This document shows positions 11,294 to 22,600 of a stretch of DNA of 64,000 nt, piece after piece. Origin of the DNA: Neurospora tetrasperma FGSC 2508 (taxonomy: Eukaryota; Ascomycota; Sordariomycetes; Sordariales; Sordariaceae); assembly GCF_000213175.1 (NCBI RefSeq), contig NW_009799101.1, positions 532,983 to 596,982 of the forward strand, written 5' to 3'. Positions within the stretch are counted from its first letter, which is position 1; every line of letters begins with the position of its first letter. The translations under genes were made by a program, and so were the position numbers. The notes under the pieces are model-generated. The model was not told the origin of the DNA. It saw only the letters and a program-made list of their open reading frames with translations, and searched no databases.

Positions 11294-13315
11294 TTAGTCC
11301 CTCCAGAATCTGCGAGGTTGTGGTTGTCGTCGAATCACGGGCCGGTGATCCTCATCTGCCCTCCGTCTTCGTATCCTCTCCAAGTCCAAGATACTCTCGT
11401 TCGAAAACACCTTTCCGAACCGAGCCCTCGCTGCCCCGCCGAACCGGTTCGGAGGATGAGCACCCATATTCCAACGCTCACGGGCAGGAGCTGGAGGCGG
11501 TGCCGGCCGCCGCCTTTTTGGCTCTCCGTAGAACCTCTTGGCCCATGCTCTCGCTTCCTCCTCCGAGTTGTTTAATCTGGTCCTCAGCTTGTCCCTTATG
11601 TGCACCTCGAGCTCCCTGAGCGTGGGCCGCGATAACGGAGAGTGGTACAAGCACTGCGCAACCACTCTTCTCAGATCTCGGTCCGTGTCATCGTACCGCC
11701 CAGAGTACAACAGATCACCCCCGTAGGTAGCATCTTTCACCGGTCGGTCGAACACCCTGCTGGCGTATACAAACGGTTCCTTTTTCTCATTGGGCCAACA
11801 CAAGGTGATCAAGGCATACATGGTCTGAGAACGGCCCCAGTTAGCTTTTGAGCGACAAGCATCTAGTCAAGATTACATACCCAACCCATCTGCCAAAGGT
11901 TCATGCTTTCTCGATAGTTGCCCGCCGTCGGTGCCCCGTCGGAGGCCGGTGCGGCGATGTGCCAATCCCATTCTTCGGTAAACTGTTCAGGTGTGTAGAG
12001 ATAAGCCTTGCCAGACTGGCGGGCATACCATACTCTTTCCGTCTCTCGCCGTGCGCGGAAATTGAAGATTTCTCCTAAGCCCAAGTCGCCAATCTGTTTG
12101 AGCCATTATCAGTTGATGTTGTAACCTCTCTTATCTTGTCTGAACGGTTCACCTACCTTGTGTATCGGCGCAATTGCATGGTTACGTTGTCCAAATGTGC
12201 CAAAGCCTCCCACCAGGACTATTGCAATCAGTAAGTCTCTTCCATCCATCTTCAATGGTCATCGGCCATCCACTCACGATTAGTAGGATCAATATCAAAG
12301 TGAACCATTGTATCTCTCGGGCTCTCGTTGAAATCATTAGCTGACTCTTCCGCCCTCCACTTCGTTCCGGGGTAAGCCAAAGCGACCAAGCCGCGAACAA
12401 GGCAATCGAAGATGGTCCATAGTGCCCTGTCGCTGAACGTTTTTCGTTCCTTAGCCATTTTGACGATCCATTTCTCCAAGGTGCCACGCTCCATGAACTC
12501 GAGAAAAAGGCCGCCGGCTGCGAGGTCACTCTCTTCGATGGCTTCTTCGGCGGCGAGGTTGTACATGTGGAGGACGTGATGGGCGTCGCGCATCAACTGT
12601 AGGGAAAAGAGAATTAGCATAGAGTTCTTTTGGTTGACAGTCTCTGACCTGATTCTCTCTCTTCTTCTTCTTCTTCTTCTTCTTCTTCTTCTTCTTCTTC
12701 TTCACGTTTTCTCATCCAGCTCCAACCCACTTTCCCACTCACTGAACCGCCTACACTATTACTTCCCCCCAGGCAACCCATCTTGAAATAAAAAGCAGAG
12801 TATAAAAAAAAAAAAGAGAGAAGCAAACACACCTCATAATTCCTCCTCTCCTTCTCAATCGTATCCCTTCCCTCCAACTCAATCTTCACCACCACCTTTT
12901 CCCCTCCCCCCTGGCCCCCTCCAGGTCCAGGTCCAGGTCCAGCAGAAGACATACTAAACAAACAAGCCATCCCGAACCCTCCCCACCCCAACACCTTCTC
13001 GAACCTCATCCCCTCCTGCGCCAGTAGTCGTTCCAATCTGCGCGCCCGTCTCTGCACCCCCGTCGACGGCCCTTCCTTCTTTTCATCCTCCTGACTCTTT
13101 CGATACGGCTCCGGCTCCCGAAACGTATGTCTCCCCGGATGAAGATGATGAGGAGGCGGGGGCCCAAAGCCTGGCCAGCGCGCAGGTCGACGACGGGGGA
13201 ACTCGAGGTTGTGGATGGCCTCTCGGCGTTTTTGGCGGGACCAGGCCGAGGCTCGGCCCATGCGGTGAAAGGCAAAGTAGTCGGTTTGTTCGCGTTGGAC
13301 GTTGCGGAGTCCCAT
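11294..13315 (-). CDS. Divergent protein kinase-like protein
   Basis: Five exons, 13315-12833, 12596-12278, 12218-12157, 12093-11881 and 11824-11294, all with GT-AG borders and compatible phases, give 535 residues. The N-terminal 100 residues are basic and Pro/Arg-rich. The kinase core follows: a glycine loop GWGGFGMA (about 110-117), the VVVK lysine (K144), a hinge-like LFLEFMERGTL, and a catalytic loop HFDIDPTNLLV (H260, D262, N267) in place of HRD-x4-N. DLG at 291-293 replaces DFG. A fragment typical of the C-lobe, with Trp-rich YALITLCWP and the SRPTLREL motif of subdomain XI, follows. All key catalytic positions are present in variant form, so activity is possible but unproven. Similar orphan kinases abound in ascomycetes. 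Intron 1 (236 bp) is much longer than the others (56-63 bp) and carries a GAA repeat. Confidence 0.82.
12661..12703 (+). repeat. (CTT)14 microsatellite in kinase intron 1
   Basis: An uninterrupted CTT run of 43 bp, which is GAA on the gene's strand. It lies wholly inside the 236-bp first intron (12597-12832) and accounts for part of that intron's excess length. Confidence 0.95.
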
Positions 13316-14549
13316 CTTGTCGGTGGTGATGATGGCTCAGGGGAGAGAAAGGCTGTGGTGGAGGAGGTGTGCACAGGCGGGTTATCTTGGTGGCCCGGTG
13401 GGTACTTTATTGTGAACGGTGAGTAGTCTGTGATACTAGGTTGGCACCTCAGAGACTTGTGTGAGTTGAACAAGGTACAGTGATGCTAATCTTCTAAGCC
13501 GGGTAAGTATGTCAAGAAGTGTCTTCTCACTCTTAGCCGGCGTCAACTGCATGGAATATACTATTCGTAAGTTGGTGTTGATACGTTGTCAGCAATTTTG
13601 AGGTTCTCCGAGAAAGCGACATCCTTCTTTCTCTAGAATCAAAATGTGGCTTGAAGAGCCAGGCTAGATTCAAGGCCTCCATAAAGACCATCAGCAGTCC
13701 TTGGACAAAGCATGTAGTCCAAGGTCAATGGGAGCTTTGGGCGGTCAACTCCAAAGGTGTAAGATCGGAGCCCATTCAAGATTATCCCGGAAGCGGGAGG
13801 ACTGACAAAGAATAGGCCACATATTTCAAGATGATCAACTTACTGTTCATAAACTCTCATTGTTCACCACCACGGAAAGTCAGAACAGGTCCAAGTCCAA
13901 AGTCTTGTATTATTATCATCCAATGTCCTCCTATTTGATCCTCCTCCATTACCTTCAATATCTGGGTATCCTACAATCGTCTCGTCTTGTACACATGACC
14001 ACCGCGTTTCTAACTGTAGCCCAAACAAGTTGCCCTGGTCATGATCCTATCGTTAACCGTCATAAAAAGCCATGAAAAAAACCTCCTTCGCGCTTGCCGC
14101 CCATTCACGTTCTTTCTTATAGTTGCGCTTCGCGCCACAAGATGCCATGCTAATGTATGTGTATGCCAGAAATGACGATGCCTTGCCCTTTTCTTCTCTT
14201 TTTTAATCCAACGTGATAACCACTCCTGAAGCTTTTCCATAAGATACAAGGAGAGCTCATACAAAAGGAATGTTGGAGTGGGTGTACATGAAGACAAATG
14301 AACAAGTGAATGCTGATTTGGCAAATTGCGCAAATGACAAATCGCGAAATGTGAGTATGTGTCATGGACACAGTTTGTCGGTGATGGTCGGACATGGCAG
14401 GAAAGGGGAAAAAAAGAAAGAGCGGAAATACCGGTTGGCCGGTGGCGGGGCGGAAAAACGTCTAGCGCTCAAAGCCAGAGCGACTTCCTCTTCTCCTTGT
14501 GTTTCTTCCTGTCTCTGTATTCCCTGGCCGTTGTCAGCTCAAGGTTCCT
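13316..14549. other. Intergenic between kinase start and coiled-coil gene end
   Basis: The left part is the kinase leader and promoter. The right part contains the 3' UTR of the coiled-coil gene. A short intron near 14506-14549 on the minus strand could in principle extend the coiled-coil protein by a few charged residues, but the spacing (about 44 bp) is tight. No other gene seen. Confidence 0.4.
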
Positions 14550-17500
14550 TTAGATACCGGCGGCGTAATGAAGTAAAACTGACACGGCGCTTCTGTCGCT
14601 GGAGTTCCGCACGACGACCATATCCTTGTCCTTCTTCCTCCTGCTCCTGCTGCTGCTCGACTTTTCCTCGTACCTATCACGCGACGACGCCCGAGACCTG
14701 CTGTCGCGGCTGGATTTGCGATGATGGTGAGCGACGACCAGTGATGTTTGAAGACCCTCGAGCTGGCCGCGAGCTGAGCCCAACTGGGCCGCAAGACGGT
14801 TGTTCTGGTCTCTCAGGTAAGCAGCCTCCTCCATCCGACGCTCGATCTCATGGTGCTTTGCATCCAACTCGGCCCTGAGCTCCGCCGTGGTCACGTCGGG
14901 ATCCGAGTTGAGTTCGTCCTGAAGTCGAATGACCTTGTCCTGGAGCTCCCTCACCCGCTTCACAAGCTCCTCCCTGTTTGCCATGATGGAAGGGAGTTGG
15001 TCGGCCTCAGCCTGCGCCTTGTTAAGCTTCGCTTCCAGCCTGGACACCTTGTCCTGAAGTTCAGAAACCACTTCACGGACTGCGTCCCTCTCGCCAGCCA
15101 GGGCGGGGACCTTGTCTGCATCGCTTTGTAGCGTCGCGACACGAGTCTCGAACTCGGCAACCTTGGCCTCCAGCTCAGTGACCTTGGACTCCAGCTCGAC
15201 CTTGGAAACGCTGAGGTTGGCAACTTGGTATTCCAGCTCAGCCTTGGCGCTTTGTAGACCTGGAACCTTGTCTGCCTCGGCCTGGAGAGCGGCGTTGAGC
15301 CCAGAAAGCGTCATCATGTTGCCCTTTGCGGCCTCAAGAGACTCGCGCATTCTCGCCAACTCTTGCTCGGCATTGAGCTTTTGAGTGGCAATCGACACGT
15401 TGGCAGTCTGCGCTCCCGCCAGATCGGTGTTGAGGGTGGTGAGTAGTACCCGTCCATTCAACCTCTCAGCCTCCAGATCCTCAATTTGCTTCTTCAGGCC
15501 AGCCTTGTCGGATTCGAGACCCTCGATCAGCATGCGGAGGTTGACACCTTCAGCCCTGAGCACGGCAATCTCACCCTCCAACGTGCCGACCTTGTTACTC
15601 TGACCGGCACTGGACATCTCAAGCTCATCAATGCGCGTGGTGAGAGCGGTGGACCTAGCCTCGGCTGTGGTGAGCTTGCTCTCCAAGTCAGCCCGAGCTG
15701 CTTCCACTGCGGCCTTGGCCTCCTCCAGTTCCGCCTTCTCCTTCTCCAGCTCGGCGATTCGCTGTTTAAGCTCCATCTCTGCCTTCTCTGCCGCTAGAGC
15801 GAGCTTCTGCTTGTCCTCCGCAGCATCATCAATCAGCTTTTGACGCATCTGGTCGCCAAGGTGCTTCGCATCGGTGAGAGTGGCAACCTCGCCAAGAAGC
15901 ACTTCTTTGGTGATCCTCAACTCATCGAGGTTGGTGTTCAACTTTTCAATCTCCTTGTCCCTCAAATCACGTTGCTCTTCGAGGGCATTGTTCGTGATCC
16001 TCATAGTCGAGATTTGCTGCATGAGACGAACCTCATGTTCGGACCGATCTCCCTGCAGGGATTTGATATCTTCCTCCAGACGGGTGACGGTAGCCTTGAG
16101 GGTTTTGCTAGTCTCCTTGAGATCGTCCCTTTCTTTCTGGACTTCGCTGAGCATTGCGCTAGTTGCTGCACAAGTAGTCTTGTACTCGGCGGCGGTTCTG
16201 GTTTCGTTGTCAAGCTTGCCTTGTAGCTCAGCTTGCATCTCAGCCTTTTCCGCACGCGTAGCGTTCAGTTGTTGCTCCAGCTCCGCCATCCTGCGGCCTT
16301 GCATATTGAGGTGGTGTTGAAGCTCGTCCATCGTTTGTCTCTCTGCCTCCATCATGGCGACAACCTCGTCCTTTTCGTGGTAAGCGTCGTCTCTTTCGTT
16401 CTGCATTGCCTCGACATCATCTTCCAGGGCGGCCTGGTCCTCGAGAAGTTCCGCCACCTCGGCCATGCTCTCCTGAAGCTCCTCCCGAAGTTTGCGCTGA
16501 TCGTCACGCAGGTGAATTACCTCGGCCTCCTTGTCACTGAGCTGCGACTTGAGGTTGTGTTGGCCATTGCGCAGCTTCCTGTTCTCTTCCTCCAGCTGGT
16601 TCATTTTACCCAAAAGGTTCTCCTCCTTGTTCTTCTGGTACCAAGCCTTCGCATACTTCTCATCCAGAAGCTTTTCCTGGTTCTCACGCAGGCCTCTCGC
16701 TTCGGTCTCGAGCTCATCAATCTTGCGAAGAAGCTCCAGCTCGGACTCCTTGTGCTCGTGCTCTTTGCTCAGCAGCACGCTTTGTCCGTTGCGCAGCTCC
16801 CTGACCTCAATCTCGAGGTTGGCGATCTTGCGTTTAAGGTTTGTCTCCATCAACTGTTGTTGCCTCAGCTCTTCTTGGCTGGAACTCCGGTGATGCACCC
16901 TGATCTTAACAGATGGCAAAGGCTCACTGTTTGTTCGGGCAACGACCATGTCAGTCCGCGACGAGGGGCGGGGAGATGGTTGCGGCACGCGAAGCTGCGA
17001 ACTGCGAGGTGGGTGGTTGGAGCTAGCAACGCTGGTGTCATCAGAATCAGACCCGGTGGTGCTACGGGTAAACCGGACGGTAGAGTGTGCTGACTTGTTG
17101 GACTTTGAGGAGGATCTGAAGATGCTGGTTGGTGTTACATCACTGGCGCAGTCCGAAAGGGAGAGTCTCGAGTCGACCGTAGTCGCCAGAGTGCTGGTGC
17201 TGTTGGAGTGCATCGAGGATTCCGAAACGGACTCGGTTTCGGTATCCTGATCGTGATAATCGTGGGGTCGGTTGTCAAGGACATAGCGTGGCGCAGGAAT
17301 CGTGCGCACATTGCTAGGAGGAGGGCCGTAGGGACCATCGTGAGGGCCCTGAGGAGGGGTTGGCACCCGGGAGGGGCGTAGGTTAACGGTGGCACGACGT
17401 TCTTCGGGGAGGTTGATTATAGGGATCTTGGCCCTGAGCACCCTGCGTGGGAGGCCAAGCGAACCAGTGGTTGCGTGGTGTGGGAGGGGAGGGCGTCCGG

Positions 17501-18140
17501 GCATTCCAGGGGCCAGATGGATCTGAGAGGGCATGGGAGCTCCTCCCCTTGAGGGGACTCTTTGAAGAGCCATATGAGGGCTGGGCGAGGGTATGCGGGA
17601 AGCAGGTGATGGCAATCGAGGAGAGGGTATCCGTGACGGAGAGGAAAGTCTGGCCGGAGAGGGTATCCGGGAAGGCATGGAGAGGCGCTTCTGCTGTAGG
17701 CTCGTCGCCATGGGCTGGCCATTCATGACCATGGGGTTCATCATGGTAGGGCCACCCGAGAGAACAGAGCTGCCGACATCAGAGCCGCCCGTCTCGGAAC
17801 CGCTTCCTACTTCGGGGATGTTGGACGAGGCCAAAGATGAGTCCGAGTTTCGTCGAGCACGAGACGGTGTTGGTGGTGGGCGGCCGCCCCTTCGGAGAAT
17901 AGACTTTGGTTGACCGTTTTGAGGAGGTCCCCGTCTGTTTGTGAGTTGGAGAGGCCAGCTCGAAGTTCTGTTGGTGGGAGTAGCGGTGCTGGCAGTGCTG
18001 GCGGTGCTGGCGGTGCTAATAGTGCTTCCCGTGCTGCTGCTGACATTGCTGAGTCTGTCGTCCGAGACAGAGAAACCCCTCATGTGCCCCGGTCCTCCAC
18101 CTGGCCTAGGTCGTTGTGGGTATGGAGATCGATCTCCCAT
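14550..18140 (-). CDS. Large coiled-coil protein with SxIP motifs
   Basis: A single uninterrupted frame of 1196 residues from the ATG at 18140. Residues 1-420 are low-complexity, Ser/Pro/Arg-rich and basic. They include STA repeats (42-54) and three SRIP tetrapeptides at 157-160, 169-172 and 181-184, each flanked by Pro, Ser and Arg; a further SNIP lies near 106. S-x-I-P in a basic, disordered setting is the EB1-binding signature of microtubule plus-end trackers. Residues about 421-1120 are almost continuous heptad coiled coil, with repeating LRxxQ blocks near the front and ADKVPxL-type blocks near the end. The last 70 residues are Ser/Arg/Lys-rich. I do not recognise a named family. A scaffold or cytoskeletal role is inference from architecture. 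Tropomyosin/myosin-tail-like similarity would be expected in any search and would not be informative. Confidence 0.85.
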   Translation of the reverse strand: MGDRSPYPQRPRPGGGPGHMRGFSVSDDRLSNVSSSTGSTISTASTASTASTATPTNRTSSWPLQLTNRRGPPQNGQPKSILRRGGRPPPTPSRARRNSDSSLASSNIPEVGSGSETGGSDVGSSVLSGGPTMMNPMVMNGQPMATSLQQKRLSMPSRIPSPARLSSPSRIPSPRLPSPASRIPSPSPHMALQRVPSRGGAPMPSQIHLAPGMPGRPPLPHHATTGSLGLPRRVLRAKIPIINLPEERRATVNLRPSRVPTPPQGPHDGPYGPPPSNVRTIPAPRYVLDNRPHDYHDQDTETESVSESSMHSNSTSTLATTVDSRLSLSDCASDVTPTSIFRSSSKSNKSAHSTVRFTRSTTGSDSDDTSVASSNHPPRSSQLRVPQPSPRPSSRTDMVVARTNSEPLPSVKIRVHHRSSSQEELRQQQLMETNLKRKIANLEIEVRELRNGQSVLLSKEHEHKESELELLRKIDELETEARGLRENQEKLLDEKYAKAWYQKNKEENLLGKMNQLEEENRKLRNGQHNLKSQLSDKEAEVIHLRDDQRKLREELQESMAEVAELLEDQAALEDDVEAMQNERDDAYHEKDEVVAMMEAERQTMDELQHHLNMQGRRMAELEQQLNATRAEKAEMQAELQGKLDNETRTAAEYKTTCAATSAMLSEVQKERDDLKETSKTLKATVTRLEEDIKSLQGDRSEHEVRLMQQISTMRITNNALEEQRDLRDKEIEKLNTNLDELRITKEVLLGEVATLTDAKHLGDQMRQKLIDDAAEDKQKLALAAEKAEMELKQRIAELEKEKAELEEAKAAVEAARADLESKLTTAEARSTALTTRIDELEMSSAGQSNKVGTLEGEIAVLRAEGVNLRMLIEGLESDKAGLKKQIEDLEAERLNGRVLLTTLNTDLAGAQTANVSIATQKLNAEQELARMRESLEAAKGNMMTLSGLNAALQAEADKVPGLQSAKAELEYQVANLSVSKVELESKVTELEAKVAEFETRVATLQSDADKVPALAGERDAVREVVSELQDKVSRLEAKLNKAQAEADQLPSIMANREELVKRVRELQDKVIRLQDELNSDPDVTTAELRAELDAKHHEIERRMEEAAYLRDQNNRLAAQLGSARGQLEGLQTSLVVAHHHRKSSRDSRSRASSRDRYEEKSSSSRSRRKKDKDMVVVRNSSDRSAVSVLLHYAAGI

Positions 18141-18337
18141 CGTGTCTGTCTTGATGTGTGGTGGTGAGGTTGTGATGTTGTGATATGAGGCTTCGGTGTT
18201 GTGTTTGCGGTCGTGTGTGTGTCTGCGGTTGTGTTCTGTGTTCGACGGCCAATGCTTGCTCGGGCGTGCAACAACAGAGTGCAGACGGGTGTATATGAAT
18301 ATGTACCGGTTGTCAGGTTTTCGAGCTCCAAGCGAGA

Positions 18338-18363
18338 GTGTGTGTGTGTGTGTGTGTGTGTGT
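18338..18363. repeat. (GT)13 microsatellite
   Basis: Pure GT run about 200 bp upstream of the coiled-coil gene start, probably in its leader or promoter. Confidence 0.9.
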
Positions 18364-19601
18364 TATGTGTGACTGGGCAGGTCTAGGTCTGGCCAGGTAT
18401 TGGAAGGAGGTATATGTGTGTTTGAGTGGGGGGGAGGGATGGATGTATTAAGAGTGCTTGGTTGGTTTGGGTACTAAGTAGGTAGGTACGGGTGGTTTGT
18501 TTGTGACAAGAACGAATGTGTGTATGTAGGCAGGTAGTGATTAGGTATTATTACGAAGATGGTACTGACTGAGAAGGAGTAAAAGTAGTTCAGGTCGGGA
18601 GTTCAGGATGGAAGAAGGGACCTCGAACGCGGGCTTCAGCTGAACTTGTATAGTCACAAATGGGCATTCACACGCTTGCTATGTTTCGCCGCCTCTTCTG
18701 ACTGTCTAGGTACCTCTAGCAAGCAGCTAGTCTGTCTAGCCGCTGGGGACCTGGATGGAGACCTGAAAATCGGCCCCAAGGTGCGTTGAGCTTGTTATTC
18801 GGTGAGGAGAGCCAAAGTGCGGCTTCCCTGCCAATCCCGAGACTTGTGCTGCACGCAAGAGGGAGGGAAAGAGAAGTGGAAACAACGAAGCGGGCCCCGA
18901 TACGTGTTCCCTGGATGGGCCTGTGGTTATAGGGTGCTGGTTCTAGGCTGTTGCTGGACCGCAGCCCAGGGCCGTGTAGGTAGACGGGAACCAAGGGAGG
19001 CTGTGTGTGGTAAGGTTCGGTTATGTTGTTGTCGTTGTTGTCTTGTTCACTTTTGCTGTCTGCCGTCGTCTGATGCGTGATCGATGGCAATGGATGCCCG
19101 GTGAGCGGGCTGCCGGAGATCTTTTGTTCTTCTTTTTGACCCGAGGAAGGAATGGAGCAGGACAGTCAGTAGAAGTGGAAATTGCAAGTGGCCCAAAGCA
19201 GGAACCGGATTGGATTTCCACCTAGTTTGTGTGCATCTGGACTTGAAAGTACACTAAGGTACGAGGGAAGGTGCAGTGCTCGTGCAGTTGCAGGTTGTTG
19301 CAGTTGCGTCTGCAGTAGTGTAGTGGGCAGTGGGCAGGAGGTAGCAGACAGTAGTGGTGGTCGGTATCGAGGTCACTCGATGTGTACACTACGAGTCTCT
19401 CTGTATGGGAAGAAGCCCAGGACCAGGGACTGAAGATCTTCAGCGTGGGCCGAAGCACGGAAGGCGGGCAGGAGGCGGGCATGAATGGCCGGAGGGGCAC
19501 CACCAAAGCCATCATGCAGAGCGGACCGGGGGGTCAGAGTAGAGTAGGATGAGGACGGGACTGACAGCATGCCGTGAGGAGGGGGATCAGCCGAGCTGAC
19601 T

Positions 19602-19621
19602 GAGAGAGAGAGAGAGAGAGA
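19602..19621. repeat. (GA)10 microsatellite
   Basis: Pure GA run in the presumed upstream region of the coiled-coil gene. Confidence 0.9.
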
Positions 19622-22600
19622 CAGAGCGGACAGGAACGAGGAAATGGCGAATGTGTGCAGTGTGTGTGTGACCTTGCGGTGGCCGACCTCTTTGCGCTCA
19701 TCTCACCCAGGTGATAGTTTCACTTTCTTCCCAGTCTCATTCATGATGCCTGTCCAATGTTCCAGCCCTCCCCTCCTCATTGTCCCGCTCTTCCTCTAGC
19801 GACAGTCTTCGCGTTACGCATAACACTCTGTTACAAGTTCACAATGCTGTCCTCGTTGCAGAAGGAAAAACAACGAAATCCGACGACTCGGCCTAATCCG
19901 CTTAGCCAGCGTTTCGTTCCGCTCCCAAATCGGAAAAGTGCATGTGTCATGTAACCGATGATGCCTTTTTTTTTGGCTTCTCCGTTTCTGTTTTTGTCTC
20001 GGTTCAACACAACTTTCCGCGCAACCGCGTCGCGATTTTTTTTACTTTTATTATTTTTCTTTAGCTTCAAAATCTTTTTTTTTTATCATATCGATCCATT
20101 CCTCTGCTCGTTCCGTGCGAGAAATTGAATGGCTGGGATTGGGCATGAAGAGGAAAGCCACGGCGAGACACGGTGACGACGTTGAATCGGGTGGCCGTCA
20201 GCCCCCCGGGATACCCGCTCCGCACATGCCGGAACTCTGTTTGGTTTCAGCAATTTTTAAACAATTCATCTGTACAATAATCGCCCTGATGGGCTGGAAC
20301 CGGGCAGGAATCGGGCCTCTGTGTACTCTCTGTGAGCCACCCTACGCAATAAGATACACAAGGTTGATTGCCGTGGGGAGTACAGCTCGTTAACGGTAAT
20401 TCTTGTCGGACTCAGGCGGACCGCAAGCACTCATCAATCGGCCTCGTCAATGCGGCATTGACATGTTTTGACTATGCGGTGATGGGATGATTGCCCATTG
20501 CACCGACCCTTCCGAAAGAAGTCGGTCCAAGACAGCGAGAGGAAGCTAGGCGGCGGCCCGGGGAAAGGCTAACAGAGGCTCCACTGCGCTAGAGACTACC
20601 CGACCTAGTCTAGGTGTAGTGGGGGATGTACCCCTCAATGCAACCATCAGGTCTTGTCAACTGCACTTCAGAGATACCACAGATATCACTCAAGAGACCA
20701 CTATCAGTGTCACGCGACTTCTGTTGATCTCGTGTCCTGGCTCAAGGTGAATCGGATGGCGAGCGAGTTGGGGGGTGGGGGTTGTCCGTTTGGCGACAAC
20801 AAGCCCGGAGGCCGCAGAGAGAGAAAGTGTTGGGAGCAGGTCGAATGAACGGGCCAACAGCAGTCAAGATAGAAACATGGTCGCAACCCCCCAGACCGCA
20901 GCTTGCCACTCTGCAATGGACAGACAGATGATGGGAGGGAGGAATTGCCAAATCACTGAGCAGCTTGAAGGCAGACAGGGTCCAGGGCACAAATCCAAAA
21001 AGAGCTTTGCCAAAGTCCGCCTCATCCCAAAGCGAACCGACTTCAGGTGCGGCTTTCCGTGAGGTATGTAGGTACCATCCATGGAACAACATCAGCTCAA
21101 GACTGTGAGGCTTCTACCACCATGCCCGAAGCTTGAAATCGAGTCGTTGAGGTTGCTTGGTACATACTGGATCGTGCACACATCTTGTCTAACCGTGATG
21201 GGACTGTGACGGCTTATCCTTTTTTTTTTCTCCATGTCCAAGAAACCGGGAAGAGGGACATCATCAGCGGCTCTCGACCTCTTGCAAAACTGAAGCTCTC
21301 TGGCTTGGTCACTAGACCGGGAGGTGTGTCTAGCCGTGGTGGGGTCCTCATTGGTTGGCGCTAGAGTGGTCTAAGTGGGAAGCAAGCGACGTGTTGGGCA
21401 GCAGTTGGGTTTCAAGCCCCGGTCGGCCGACGTGGTCAAGCTCGATTTGCATCTGATGGGAACCCTCATCCCTTCAACCACCGCAGCTCTCTCTCTGTAA
21501 CCACCCCCTCCCCCCTCCCCCGACAACTGCATCCCGTCAGTCGCCCGCATCTTGCCGGGTCTCTACACTACCTAGGTAGCCATGGCGACTGCTGTGACAA
21601 ACTCTGCTCGAGGTTATGTAATGCTTCACGGCATCTCAAACCACATGGGAAACGGCGAGAATGGCCTCTCGGATCACAGCAATGTTCAGGGCTGCATGGC
21701 GTCCAGCCCAGTATCCCCCTTTGCACAGCAGCAGAAGCAAGCCCAGAATACCCCCCAAATGATCCATCACCTGCTTCACTGTTTGACACATTGAAGAAAG
21801 AGAGATCCGTTTGCACTTCATATTGAACGCGGGGGCCACGCCTTTGTGGGTGTCAACAATATCACCTTCACCACTTTTTCTCTTTTCACCACCTAGGGAT
21901 CGTCTGGAAATGATGGGGGCCAAGCAGCTATCGAATGGAGCACAGCTTCCAAAAAAGCAACAAGGCCAGGATTCACAATCGAGCATTCCATCCCCGACTT
22001 TTCCTCTTGTCGCTCACTCCCTGCCCGGAAAGCCTGGGCCAGGAACAGGGACTCAGGTTGGGCTAGACATGCCCATGCCCTTCCTTACCCCTGGAACGGT
22101 GAAACCCTGGGGTAAGGGATCCCCGCAACAACAACAACCAAGCTCGACAAGGTCACCTCAACTCCAACGATTTTCCGCTTGGCTGATCATCACCATCTTT
22201 CCCGCTTTGCGTCGCTGAGTCGTTGTGTCGGTCTACCATCTTCTTGGCTCGGTTAAAACTTGGGCAAAAAAGGTCGCACAACCCGGGCTGCAGCGGCACA
22301 AGCAATCATCGTCTTCATCACTGACCCTCTGACCCAAGACCAACGGTGTTACGGTGGGAGGGTGGGGGGGTTATGGGACATGGGGCATGGGGCGCAGTTT
22401 GTGTCCTGATCGCTTCTTGTCGCACTTGTTCGTTGCGGCCTGATTCTTACCGAATCGACGTGACGCCAGAAATCAAGGTCGGGGATAGAATTGGGACAAC
22501 GACGACAACAAGAAAGAAAACGCCCACAGCGTGCCGTCCCGTCGCTGGACCCCGGAGAAGGCAAGCGATCAGGCAAGCAAAGAGGCAAAGGTGAGGCCCG

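Noticed and set aside
12614-12832. Poly-glutamate extension of the kinase's first exon
   Set aside because: It arises only from reading the GAA repeat of intron 1; the canonical donor at 12832 and acceptor at 12597 restore the kinase domain instead.
14500-14549. Extra 3' exon for the coiled-coil protein after a 44-bp intron
   Set aside because: The intron would be shorter than any other here, and the existing stop gives a plausible end; left as a note only.
21582-22218. Possible two-exon Gln/Pro-rich gene on the plus strand
   Set aside because: No splice pair gives a continuous product with recognisable features, and both frames lie in repetitive, low-complexity DNA.
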